Assembly: GCF_052857255.1 (NCBI RefSeq)
Contig: NC_135505.1
Location: forward strand, 27,904,499 to 27,968,498
DNA from: Amblyomma americanum
Lineage: Eukaryota > Arthropoda > Arachnida > Ixodida > Ixodidae
Direction of reading: 5' to 3'
DNA length: 64,000 nt
Shown: positions 22,802 through 33,877 of the stretch, in pieces
Numbering within the stretch: the stretch's first letter is position 1
Layout: each line of letters starts with the position of its first letter
Made by a program: the position numbers and the translations under genes
The notes under the pieces: model-generated
The model's input: only the letters and a program-made list of their open reading frames with translations
The model's database searches: none
Told to the model about the DNA's origin: nothing

Positions 22802-23880
22802 TGTCACCACTTCGCGCACTTTTGCGTGCGCTCCCAGACACCCTTAGAGCGTGTGGGGGTAGCAGTCTCGGTCACAAAAGAGATGCCCTCGACTCAGCGT
22901 GGCAAGCTCAGCCGGAGACCAGCTACCAAATGACAAGGGGGTTGGTCGTTTGGTGCCCAGCTTTCGCCGGTCGCAAGCCAGAGAATGGGTCGGAGCCAAA
23001 GGTTCACAAAACAAAACAAATTTTATACAGCTAAGAGACGATACAGAGGAATTTACAATCACTCGTACGAGAGCATACAAAGTGATTCACAAATACAATG
23101 CAACTCATGCAAGGTAACACTTGAGAGAGATAACAATTGTACAAAATCTTTGGACCTAAAGTGCACTAACACAGGGAGAAACAAATAAACAAAACACAAT
23201 TTGTTCACCGGGCACTGCGACAGTGCGACGACTTCAGGAGCACGACGGGCCGATCCGCAGATTGGCGCACGTTGTCTCGCTGGTCCAGGCTGGGCGAGTG
23301 GTGTTCTCCCGGGAGTCGAGCGGGCACGCTTCTCGGAAGCTTGAACGGCGGCTCGGGCTAACAGTCTCTTTGTTGTTGCCAGGAAGAAAGAAAAGGAAAG
23401 TGCACAGGTCTGCTCACTGGCTCAAGCCGAGCCACAATCGCTACCACGTGCAGATAATAGGAGAATTGAAAGATGGGATAGAAAGACAGGATAGTAAAGA
23501 CGCGCTAAAGACAAGGCCGATCCCGGAGGTAGTGCAATACCGGGCCAACCGGTGGCGGGAGTGAAGCATCCTTCAAACTCTCCGCCACATTTCCAAAAAT
23601 AAGTCCACTTAGACCCGTAACAGATACTCTATGGGGTCCGTCTGGCTAACAGACGGCGGTTGCAGCCCCTCATTTATAGGCGCGGACCGCGTCTGTTTGT
23701 TCTTCGCGCCAAGGCAGGCGCGCACATACACGCAGATTTAACCACACAAACTCCTCCTTCTTGCGCCGGGCGCGCGACCCCATTGGTCGAGCGCGGAAAC
23801 CACCTTCTAGAACAATCTAGGTCAATCGCGGCACGCTGAGTCGTCGGCGCCAGAACGAAGGGGGGGGGGGGGGGCACTGT
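22802..23880 (-). mobile_element. Solo-type LTR (family D) inside LINE ORF2
   Basis: Nearly the whole block aligns with the LTR at 51382-52418. Both end (on minus) in ...GTGGTGACA. A TATA box on the minus strand (CGCGCCTATAAATGAGG, about 23688-23672) sets its direction. The right border falls in or near a run of 15 G (23860-23874). On its two sides lie different parts of one LINE ORF2 (endonuclease start at 23.9-24.1 kb, RT at 22.8 kb). Roughly the second half of the endonuclease and the linker are missing, so deletion accompanied or followed insertion. Confidence 0.75.
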
Positions 23881-24111
23881 GGCACAGGTGGGTTCCTTGC
23901 ACGTGATGGCTGAGTGGTAGCCAATGTAGCCAGGTAGCCGCATCTGGGGCTCCCCGTCATGTGAACGTATGTACGTCTCCTGCAGCGCGATAACTTCCGG
24001 CGAATCCTGAGCGATGCGAACTCGCCTTTCGGCGTACCGCGCCGCAAGTGAGCGCACGTTCCACTGCAGGATAGATGGTATGCGGGAGGGAGTCCGGCGG
24101 CTAGCCATCAT
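23881..24111 (-). pseudogene. LINE ORF2: start of AP-like endonuclease
   Basis: ORF2 starts at ATG 24111. The frame reads SILQWNVRSLAARYAERRVR, then VIALQETYI, the first two conserved blocks (Asn and Glu) of the APE/EEP endonuclease that nicks target DNA. The frame then runs into the LTR at about 23880, so the His/Asp catalytic blocks are lost. The ATGATGGCTAG string at 24101-24111 overlaps the end of ORF1. Confidence 0.8.
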
Positions 24112-25669
24112 GCTGGCTTATCTGTGCGGGAGCACCCGCTGCTTCTAAGCAAGCCCGGTGTCCATCGGTGCCCTCCGGGAAAAGTGCGCGGAGGACGCGC
24201 AACGCCAGCTTTAGGCGCACGATCTCCGCGTCCCGTGCGTCAGGGGGCTGGCCATGAGAAGCGGCCGCAGGCTCGGGCCACGCTGTACGGGGGGACGCCT
24301 GGCAACCAGATCGCCGCTGCCGCTGCTTCGGTGGCTGCTGCTGATGGGGTGTTCCCCTGACGGCCTGCGCATACGAAAGCGCGCGCGGCGTCTGCTGATG
24401 TTGCTGGGCTGGGGCCGCTGTTACAGCCTGGACGACGGCTCGGACAACCCGCCTGGACATCGGTGCCATGGATGTGGCCACTAAATTGGCCACGTGACGC
24501 TCTCGCTGCCAGTGCGGGCACGCTGGGTCAATGGCTGCGTGCCGTCCCCCGCAGTTAATGCAGCGGGGCTTGCTCGCGCAGATACCAGGCTCATGCGGCC
24601 CGACGCAACGCGTGCATCGGGCAGGAGCACGACACACCGCAGTGGCATGCCCCAGGCTGGCGCACTTGGCACACTGGAGCGGCCGTGGACGGCAGGGGCG
24701 GACCGCGAGCCTGCGCTTAAATATGGTGATGAACGCCGGGGGTGTCGGCGCCGCAAAACGGAGAGCGAGTGTGCTGCCCGACAGAGACGCCGACACCATC
24801 GGTACCGTTGACTCCGCCGCCGCTAGCAGCTCCTCCGCCGTCCTGCGCCCGTCCACACCGAAGACCAGGCCGGAGCTTTCGTTCCGAGGAGGAGGTTCCT
24901 TGGTGCAGACCGGCATGCCGCGGATGTCGGCTGTGGCTAGCAGGGCCTGGAGAGCATCGCTACTCCCCGCGTCCACTGCCACCACATTCCGCCGCATGTT
25001 TACCCGGACGGCGAGGACGCCCGGGCGGGATCCGATCTCCTCGGCCAACTCCCAGCCCTGTTCCCTGGTGAAGGCGGTGCCCCGGTTCGCCGGCCGAAAC
25101 AGCACCGTCCCCACCGGGCAGGGCCGGACCTCCACGGAAGCCGCGGCTCGCTCCAGGGCAGCTCTCCGACGCCGCTGCGCCTTGGTAATGATGGTGCGCC
25201 ACGGGACCAGGCTGGCTCCAGCATCAGCGTCGCCGCTGTTTGCGGCGCATTGCTGCGCCGCGCCGCGGAGTTGGGCGCGCTCGCTGCCAGCAGACGAGGC
25301 CCCAGCCACAGCCTGGTCTCGTGCGGCGGAATTTGGCGCGGTAGCACCCGGCTTTCTTCCGGACGCCGTTGCCCCAGCAGCAACAGCAGCAGCATCAGCA
25401 GCGGGCTGGAGGTGGGCTCCATGGGGCTCGTGCTGGGCAGGCCCTGCTCCTTCGAGTGTGGAGGGAGAGGGAACAGTGAAGGTGGCGGGGGGGGGGGGGG
25501 GGGCTTCGAGCTTCCCGCTTGGCCACCGTGATGTCCCTGTTGGCTTCTGCGTCCTTCTCCTCCTCGGACCCCGTTGAGCGTCGCCGTTTCCTGAGAACAG
25601 ACTCGTCCATCGGGGTGCACATGCTCTCCTCGGCTGCAGGTGTCCGCGGTGAGCCCGCAGCAGCAGCAT
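24101..25669 (-). pseudogene. LINE ORF1 (gag-like, three zinc knuckles), main part
   Basis: This long frame encodes the nucleic-acid-binding ORF1 protein that packages LINE RNA. It has an Ala/Pro/Arg-rich first half and an RRM-like middle (TVPMVSASLSGSTLALRF, FITIFKRRLAVRPCR). Three CCHC-type knuckles follow: CAKCASLGHATAVC, CTRCVGPHEPGIC and CINCGGRHAAIDPAC. The end is Gln-rich (SYAQAVRGTPHQQQPPKQ) with a leucine-rich helix. It ends with TAG at 24101, overlapping the ORF2 start. The N-terminal part is in another frame, switching at the 17-G run (25487-25503). Confidence 0.85.
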
Positions 25670-26046
25670 CAGAGGGAGAGGGAATCACAGCCGGTTCCCC
25701 AGGAGTAGCAATGGCGGCAGAAAGCGCAGGGGTGTCCAGAAATGGCGGGGAGGGAGTCCTGCGTCTGGAGAGCAAGCGCCATGGCGTCCCTCAAGGCTAG
25801 AACGCGTGGGTCCGCCGGCGACACGTCCAAGGTCCCGATGACGGACTCGCGGTTCTCCGAAGTGGTGATGAGCGGCGCCGTCAGGCACCTCACCGTGCCC
25901 CGCAGATCAGCGATCTCGGCCTGCATTCGCCGAATGGTGCTGGAAAACCTTGCTCTGGATTTCGTTCGTCTCCGTGATCGTGAGTGTGAGCGGCCTGCCT
26001 TGCGTTGCTCACTGTCACCGCCGAACGCAGGCCGTCGCTCGTTCAC
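25504..26046 (-). pseudogene. LINE ORF1, N-terminal part (frameshifted)
   Basis: Two frames cover this part. The first (26046 to about 25770) reads MNERRPAFGGDSEQRKAGRS, a basic SR-rich head, then SSTIRRMQAEIADLRG, a short coiled-coil-like helix. The second (25775 to about 25504) reads RRRTPSPPFLDTPALSAA, then KRRRSTGSEEEKDAEANRD. It would join the main ORF1 frame across the poly-G run at 25487-25503. A change near 25770 and another at the poly-G run break the protein. The likely start is ATG 26046. Confidence 0.65.
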
Positions 26047-26369
26047 GGTGTCTGTGGCCTACATGGGGAGACCCCGAAGCGCCGCGAAGCCTTAGGCCAG
26101 CGTCCGGAGGAGTGGAGAGCTAAAAAACATACCAGGCGGAATGTCAGAACACGTACTCGGTACGACCGCAGTACAGGCTACGCGAAGCCACGTCGACGGA
26201 TCCCGATGTTGTAGAATGGTACAAGGCGGGTCAGCAAGGAGCCCAAGAAACAAACGAGGGGTTGACCAGACTAAAGTGAACCGGTTTAACCCGTGTATCG
26301 CTATCGCGTACACACAAGGTGTAACGGGAGGTAAACCACCAGCAATTTTTTCAGCCCTATCCAACGAGC

Positions 26370-26540
26370 CTTCGTAGCGTGTTCTGCGCTTTTCTCGCCT
26401 CGCAGTCTGAAAGGCATGGCTTCGATTCCCCCGTGTCTGCAGAAGATTTTTTATTTGGGATTCTCGTGTTTCGTGTTACAACGCCGACACCGGCTTTTCA
26501 GTGACACGAACTCCTTAACGCTCTCGCTTTAAAACTGTCC
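26370..26540 (+). mobile_element. Possible tRNA-headed SINE-like relic
   Basis: A B-box-like GGCTTCGATTCCC lies at about 26419-26431 behind a tRNA-like stretch. The right part (CAACGCCGACACCGG, about 26480-26495, then CTCCTTAACGCTCTCGC) also occurs in modified form at about 36985-37035. Two dispersed copies with a Pol III-like box suggest a short interspersed repeat. The A box is not clear. Confidence 0.4.
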
Positions 26541-26699
26541 TTTTATGGCAACAGAACATGCAACAGTTCGCATACATTCCTGCAGTGGAATAATCTAGTC
26601 GTAGCACGGATTAGACCGCTAATGTTTCCTTTTCCAATTTTTATAGACGGTTTTTGTAGCGGGAGCTACACTAGCCTACCACTCAAGCATTTCGCGGTA

Positions 26700-26990
26700 C
26701 GTGGGAGAGGAAAGTTGTGCGCATGCGCTGTTACCTTGGAACCCGAAGAGGACCAAACTGTGACGTGCGCTTCGCCGTTGCCGCGGACGCGCGCCCGCTC
26801 CACCGTCAAAGCCGAGCGTGACGTCACGCGGATGAGCAGTTGTGGGCATGCGCCGATACCATAGTAACAAGAGAGACCCCACTACTGCGCCGCGTTCTTC
26901 GTCGCTGCCTCGCCGCACGCCGCTCTATCACCCTAAACCAGCTTCGCATGCACAGCATTGCGTATAAAAGGCGGAGATGTAGTGGGCGTG
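26700..26990 (+). promoter_or_regulatory. Promoter-like block: TGACGTCA and TATA box
   Basis: The block is GC-rich with a perfect TGACGTCA octamer at 26819-26826 and a strong TATA box (GCGTATAAAAGGCGG, about 26959-26973) 140 bp downstream. A short frame after it (from about 27008: MHAEKESAAAAKQLYRKEIN) ends within about 35 codons. It may be the promoter of a dead transposon or of an untranslated first exon. There is no coding support downstream. Confidence 0.4.
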
Positions 26991-27109
26991 TGTATCACAA
27001 CGTTTGACATGCATGCAGAGAAGGAGAGTGCAGCCGCTGCTAAACAGCTGTACAGAAAAGAGATTAACTCTTCCGATCCTGAGGTTGTCGCCTGGCAGTT
27101 AGCTTGAAC

Positions 27110-29090
27110 CAAAGAAGAACGCTGGAGTCTGTGTGTACGGGAAAAGGTATCACCGCTCTCAGACATCTCCCTTCGATCGCGGGAATAATGGTGAGGCCTG
27201 GTGTGTTCGGCTTCTGGAGAGCGGCATTGTCATCCTAGTAGTCTACATGGTACCGGGACTGTCAAGCAGACGATTGATGTGGCTGCCACGTGTGTACCAG
27301 CTTACGGCACGGTTTCACAGTTGTGTGCGACTTCGGCTGATTTTAGCAGGAAACATGACTCTCTTAGTCAATGTATGAAAGAAAAGTTTGACTTTAATTT
27401 AGCTTCGGACCCTCCCGTCCGGACTACACAATGGAGAACTACTATAGAGATTGTGTACTAAAGAGGTTCTACCAAATCGAAATACTGTATAGACAAAATT
27501 GAGACCGCTGCATGCTTCTTCACGGATCATCGGGCAGTCTTCGTATCTATCAAGCAAAATGAATAAAAGATGTGCATACCTAATGTCTCTCATTGCTAAA
27601 CATACAGTTACCACAACAAGCTCAGCCAGGAAAACGCACCTCTCGCTACGTATATCCTGGCATAGCCGAGCTAAGCCACTGCCAATTTTTTTCGCTTACT
27701 TTCAAACGTGGACGCTGATGGCGTTTAGCACAAAAGCGATTCCAGTGTCAATGGCGCGGCGTTTGAATCGGATTGCGCTGTTGCAGGCGACGCGCTGGTT
27801 TTAATAATGGAGCGGGGCATGAGATGGGGTCCGCGCAGTGTGTTTTATAAAGCGCGCGTGCAGGTGACCCGCCAGCTTGCGGTGCTTGAGTTTTGTTCCC
27901 TGGGGTAATTGCATAGCTCGAAAAACGCACTCTCGTAAAGCATAGTGTTCAGGGAATAAAATCGCTGTGTTGTCAGAACAAAAAATCGTTAGAAAAACCG
28001 TGTATATATATAGTTCTACAGTTTGCTTCTCTTACATTTAATTAATCCAGTTCTGTTTATCTATCTGGAACGCCGCAGTGTGGCTAGCGTTCCCTCGAAT
28101 GTGAGGTTTCGCTTTCACTCGTGTGTGGCCGCGAGAATAGCAGTTCTGAAAATCTGTAAACTGATGTGAATGGTACTAATTGATGGTTACAAACCTGTTT
28201 AAAATAAGAAGCCTAACAGTAAAAATTAAAACCTAACTTTATTCAGTTAACCAGTCTTATAGCTCACTTGTCTAAGCTACATTGTGCAATAACTAACGTG
28301 TGTACATTAAAATTATGCGGCACCGCAGCATTACGAGGAAACAGAAATACACGCTATACGGTCTTGTGGAAGGTGTGCAGCACGCAATAACAATATTTCA
28401 TGATGAATAAAAAAGAAGACCTCTACTAGGCGTTAGTAAAAAAAGAGTTGAAGTTATTTAGAAGCGATCACAACTGCACTTTCCATACAAAGCAATTGCA
28501 ACCTCGATTGAAGCCAAATCAAGCGGTCACTGCACTGCAACATATTGTGACCGCGGCCCCGACATCTGCAATTTGTATTTTGTTTTTTCCTACCTTCATT
28601 CACGTCACGTATTAACTAACGGTTCGGTTGAGGAGCAATATAAAAGTAAGAAAGTTTGCGTTCCTGCCTTCATGAAAGAAATCTTACTTCCTCTCTTCGT
28701 TCCTCTCCATTCCAGAGTTGTGCCACTTTAACGTCCGGAGTGCGGTCTACAAAAGGGAAAAATACCCTGAAACAAAGCAAAGCTGCTTCGCTTATTTCTT
28801 ACTTGGCTTGTTGTGGTTCTTGCTTCTGAACTGCCAGCAAAAATTGTAAAGAAGAAAAAAATACGCATCTAAACGGCTACCCCTGACAGCTTCACCAAGA
28901 GACACGACAATACACTGCAGCTGCGTTTATTCTGATGAAGCAGTCGTGAATACAGTTAATACTTTAAGCGCATGTAAGCAGCAATCAAATTATATATTGT
29001 CACCAAAACTCAATATTTAGTGAGTAGATCTAAATTGGGAGGTGCGTTGGAAGAGGGCACACCATTTGCGGCGTTAATTTACTATAGTTC
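27110..29090. other. Non-coding, AT-rich stretch
   Basis: No gene, RNA gene or clear mobile element is recognised. Open frames are short. Around 27990-28010 there is a small TATATA run. Confidence 0.5.
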
Positions 29091-29099
29091 AATGGGCGA

Positions 29100-29723
29100 T
29101 TATAATTGTGGCGGCAGTGTTCTTGTGTTGTTGGAGTGCGTGATCATTTCTGGAACCTTGAAGGGGTTGAGCCCGAAGCCTATCTCGTCAGTTACTTCCA
29201 CCCACGATGATTCCTGCGATCCGCCGTCATCATCCATGGACGTCCAGAGCATGAAGAAGACCAGCAGAGTGATGGTGCAGAGCACAACAGCAGAGAAGGA
29301 GAGGCAAGCTACGCTGCAAGGGATGTCCCAGTTTTCGCCCTTCTTCGGTCTCTGCCTCAGCTTCCATCTGATTCGCTTACCCGTGCTGGGCCGGCTTCTG
29401 AGACCTGCCGGGTCCACGGGCACAAAGATGGGAGCCACGTCCGGCACATCCGCGGGGTGCAGTTCTACCATGGGCGCTGCGTATAGGGAGTGAAGGTACT
29501 CCTCTCCGGTCGGTGGTGGCATCAGACCTTGGTAGAACTCCTCCTCGTACCGGGGATCCCAGTAGAGGGGCAGCCCTTCGTTGACATCTATTCTTGAAGC
29601 GTATGGCGTGGGTGGCGATGCCATCTTGTTCTTGTTCTTCCTTCTTCTCTTTGTCAAGCGACGGAAGCCTGCTACCCATGGGGATTCTTTATTGTTACCC
29701 CAGGTACGCCTTGGCTTAGCCAT
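29100..29723 (-). CDS. Unrecognised single-pass membrane protein, 207 aa
   Basis: I chose the start at MAKPRRTWGN (ATG ending at 29723) over an upstream Met at 29765, because the latter's first residues look random and a GTAAGT donor-like site lies between them. The protein has a basic N-terminus (RRLTKRRRKNKNK, residues 21-33). It then has a Pro/Tyr-rich acidic middle (GLPLYWDPRYEEEFYQG), a second basic patch (residues 110-129), and one strong membrane helix (about 136-160, VACLSFSAVVLCTITLLVFF). A 45-residue acidic tail contains an NNT glycosylation sequon. Positive charge before the helix predicts the N-terminus inside (type II). Type II starts of this kind occur in membrane proteases and other ectoenzymes, so this could be the first coding exon of a longer gene. 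No family is assigned. Confidence 0.5.
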   Translation of the reverse strand: MAKPRRTWGNNKESPWVAGFRRLTKRRRKNKNKMASPPTPYASRIDVNEGLPLYWDPRYEEEFYQGLMPPPTGEEYLHSLYAAPMVELHPADVPDVAPIFVPVDPAGLRSRPSTGKRIRWKLRQRPKKGENWDIPCSVACLSFSAVVLCTITLLVFFMLWTSMDDDGGSQESSWVEVTDEIGFGLNPFKVPEMITHSNNTRTLPPQL

Positions 29724-29799
29724 TAAATACTTACAAGCATGTAGGACGGTGACTGACACGCACACACAAGAAAACCGTTTATTATACGCACTGCCTTAA

Positions 29800-32400
29800 C
29801 AGTATGGCCAATGAGACTTGCAGGAAAATCTCGCCACATCATGCGTAGCTATCTTGCCCGTTGGAGGCTCACTTCAACTCACTACGGGAAAGCTTACATC
29901 AGGGAGAGTGCTGTTCAATTCAGGGCCACAGCTTCCAAAAAGTAACATTTTTTTTTTTTACATTGAGGTCAGACATGCAGCCTCAACTGAAAGCCGGTGT
30001 GCTGCGATTCGGCGGTGCCAGTCTGCCCTCAAATCCTTTTTTTTATTCAGCATTTTTTCCATAATAAGCCAGGAAAAAAACATTGGGACAGGAACAAAAA
30101 GCTACTATCCTAGTAGCTTGACGGGGTTCCTGCCCCTGTCTTGGCATGGGTAGCAGACAACAGGCACTTATGTACAAGACTTAAATAACGCCATAACCAT
30201 ACACGCGCTCAAACACAACATCGCATAAGTCATTTACAGGTCAGATTAAAAAAACAATAAGACAGAGAACATAAAAAGGATAGAACATTCAAATGCACAT
30301 TTGTGTCAAATACAGTCTTTGCCACTCTGGAAATCATATAAAAAATAGCAGAGTTACATGCTTTGTGATATGAGGTATTCTTTCCATTTTTTCTTTGAGA
30401 TGTTACATATGTCAATATTATTTGCTTCCAATAGATTAAGGTACTTCAGTATGTGGTACTGTAGTATGTGTATTCCATAGTTTGTGCGTGAAAAGGGAAT
30501 TGACCAGAATTCGCTTTTTCTAATGGGATAGGGTGCTTCTGGATTTTTCCTGAGATTACAAAGCTTTATAAAAGTGACGCTGTCATCTTTTATGGCTTCT
30601 TTCTATTTCATAATGAGGTTAAATTAGTGGACATGCTGTAAAGGAAGCACATTAAAGGAGGAAAACAGTACTTGTGTATGGGCATCATAGGCAGCATTTG
30701 CTACGTGACGAATGCCTTTCTTCTGCAGCAGACGCAATTTGTTTATGTTGCGTTGGCTTGTGTCAGCATATTACCGCCGAAAAATGCCTGCTATTCAGTG
30801 GTGGGTGGCTTGGTGAGGATCACAGCAGTTTGTAGGGGGCGTGGTGGTGGGCAGCAAAGAATAACAAGCACTATATGGCTAATAAGCAACGACACACGGA
30901 TGTCATGACCGTGGTACAAAACAAATTCTTCCAAAGAGGCGGAGAATTGAACACAGGTGTTTCTGATTGCGAGGGGAGCACGCAACCCATAGGCCACAAA
31001 ACTATTTTTGTTTTGAAAAATAGTATTTATTACACAGCAATTATTTTCTTTTTACATGGACAGTTTACAAAGCTTTACGCGTTAACCTGCGAGAACACTA
31101 TGATGCCTGCTGTCAGAGAATTAAGAAATCAAAAGCAACTTGAACGAGTCTAACCGTCAGACTTATTTCTTACCTAAGCTGGAAAACACGACGAACCCGC
31201 GTTTGCTCTGCTTCCCCTTATCTTTATTTCTTTCAAACGGCATCTTTGACGCCAAGCAATGAAAGCCCACGAGCTGCCGCATACAAAGCCGAGTTGCCAA
31301 AATATACAACCAGTAACGTGTTTTTCTGTGCATGTGTGAAACCGCAGCCAGGAACGAAACGTGACAAAACGGTTCCATCAAGAGCGCGTACTCTCATTGT
31401 CGGTATGACACAGGCGAAAGGCATTCAAGAAAAGCCGAGCTGCGCTCCAGCTATCGTCAGCCGCCGGAAACATACCGAGGATTGTCTCGGCTCCAGAGGG
31501 CAACGCTTCGCGGCGCTGGTGTCATTCGAAGCTATGCTGTCGAGTGTTCTGTTATGCGCCCTGCCGGCGGTACAACTGATACCGTTGCATCGGACACCAT
31601 ATACGTATTAATGTCAACCACTCACAATAAACCTGCTGCCAGTCTCTGCAAGTCGTCGTCCCTTCTTCGTCTATTTTGTTTTTTTGCGTTGCAATAATTT
31701 GCTGTGAAATGCATACCAACATTCCTAATTTGACCCATTATTGAAGGATATAATAATTCTACCTTTCCAAGCACCCATCATTGGGACAGAAAGTTGGAGG
31801 GTAAAAAAAAGGGCTGATGATAAAGTGAAGACAGCGCAGCGATCTACGGAAAGAAAAATGCTATAGGTTTCACGTTAAGAGAGTGCGTGTAAAAGTGAAG
31901 AACGGGGTTATGCAGCAACCATGAGTTCACGATACCCTAACAGAGATAAAGACATACTCATGGCCATGGCGTGTTATACAAGGAGGTGCAGTACCGGAGG
32001 GGATTCCGAAAAAAAAAGGTGGAGGTAGCAGGGTTTGGCAAATCGTCAGGTGGGCGGATCAGGTTAGAAAGTTTTAATGAATAAGATCCTTCCAGTTGGT
32101 CTAGTACGGAGTTAATTTCAGGCAAGAAGCCGAGGCCCTTATCTTGTAAAGGACTTAGTTGGGCTCATGATGTTAGGCGTACAGCATACCGCGTTTTGCC
32201 TTGCGCCTCTATCACAATACGTTGGCAGCAGCCAGGATCGAAGACGCGGCATTGGTGGTGTTTAGCTGAAAAAGATGCCGCCACCGTCTGGAAGACGTTG
32301 AAGTAACGAACGTTCGCTGTTTGGTCTCCTAGAATTGATATGAATGAAATTAAAGCAAGGTACACCAATGGAAGTGCGAATTTGACATCTTGGATTTATA
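29800..32400. other. Non-coding stretch, no gene seen
   Basis: Frames are short and featureless. A region at about 31450-31680 is more GC-rich and is followed by AATAAA (31627-31632), which could be the 3' end of some transcript, but no protein family is visible. Confidence 0.45.
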
Positions 32401-32404
32401 AGTG

Positions 32405-32510
32405 ACATCACCAATCAATCACCAATTGGGCATATCTGTGATCTCACCAATCAATCACCAGTTCTACATACTAATGACGTCACCAATCAATCACCAATTC
32501 GGTTGTTATA
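32405..32510. repeat. 36-bp tandem repeat, three copies
   Basis: TCACCAATCAATCACCA begins at 32408, 32444 and 32480, an exact 36-bp period. The spacer between cores is diverged. The CCAAT core recurs twice per unit, but no gene lies beside it. Confidence 0.85.
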
Positions 32511-33870
32511 TTTATTTACTATGGGGGCCGCCACATTGAATTCCTTGGACGCCGAAGTGAGGTGGTTGCACGCCGCAAGAGATCGAGAAACGTGATGAGA
32601 AAGAGCTAACGCTCTCGAATGACAACAGCCACCACATCAATGCGCCGTAAGGGAACCAAGATAATGGTGAATTCCAAACGGCGATCCGAAGCACTCTCTG
32701 AATCGGCGCAGGAAAAACATGTGTAGGGAGTGTTGGGAGAGTGCCGTCGCGGCCCAAGCGGAACTTAGGATCTGAATCCAAATTTTTTGCATTAAAGAAG
32801 CTCGTCAGTGCCGCGGAGCTAGAAAACTAACTTCCGGAGCTCACCATTCGAGTCACACAGCTACTCTGTATCGCTACGCGTCAGCAATGAGCGTCTGTAG
32901 TTTAATGTTGATTTCACAGGAACGCCAGATTAGACTGTCTTGCGAAGCGATTGGCGTGATACTGGTGAATGTAGGCTTGGCTCGTTATTTAGGAGCGTCA
33001 TGCATGTCGCTGACATGGCTAAGGTGCGTCATGCAGGATCGCAAGCATTGTCACCGCAGTTGCTATACCCTGTTTGAATGGCTGGGCTCGATGGACAAAC
33101 CGCGGAATGTTCGTTAGCAACGCATGTTGAACGCCATCTCCTTTTCGTTACGAAAGAAAGGAGTGCGAGCGCTCTATCTAGAACGCTTTCTCAGCTGAGG
33201 CCTGTGGCGTTCACGTGCGTGAACATCTTTCCAGCTGCAGTAAGACCATTGCCGGGAAGTGATGTTAAGGAAGTCAATGGCTAGCCACAGCACGCCTAAC
33301 CCTCACATCTGCATTTCGCCGTTGAGCCCTATTGTTACCTTCTGTATTTTGTCGCGCCTCAAAGATAACGTTCGCAGTAATCTGAGCACAAATTTTACAG
33401 CGCCTGCACATTAGGCGAAGTCCCTCTGCGAACGCATGTGCTACGCCGTTGTCAAAAAGCGCCCGCGGCAAACACCGAAGCGAGCGCGCAGGAGAGACAA
33501 GCGGACAAGAAAGAGAGTAGAAAGTGTGAGAGCCTGCGAAGGTAAGCGAGTCAGGTGAGCGCGAGAAGCAGGAAAGGGAATGAGCGCAGCGCAAGAGTGC
33601 AGCAGCGGCCCTAGGTGCGTCGTGCCCCGTAATAAAATAAGGAGCGCGGGCACGGGCAGCCAGTCATAGCGCGGCTCAAGGTGCATGTATGTACTATGGG
33701 CGACAAAAGTGGTATACTCCACGCAGCGGGAGCCAGAGCAAGGGAACACTAAAATCCCGCAATGAACTAAACGTAGCGACATCCCCTTCCTCCTCCTCCT
33801 CCTCTGCCGGCGCTCCTTCTCTCGGCTGCTCTCGAGCGCCGACTGTGGCGTCACCTAGGCCGGGGAAGGC
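32511..33870. other. Non-coding stretch with dispersed repeat
   Basis: No gene is seen. At 33683-33745 a sequence with GGCGACAAAAGT and CCACGCAGCGGGAGC also occurs inverted at about 36428-36475, so it is a dispersed repeat. A short (TCC)n run lies at about 33790-33805. Confidence 0.45.
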
Positions 33871-33877
33871 TAGCAGA

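Noticed and set aside
24531..25577. 348-codon plus-strand frame
   Set aside because: Antisense to LINE ORF1, whose minus frame has zinc knuckles. The plus frame is an artefact of high GC.
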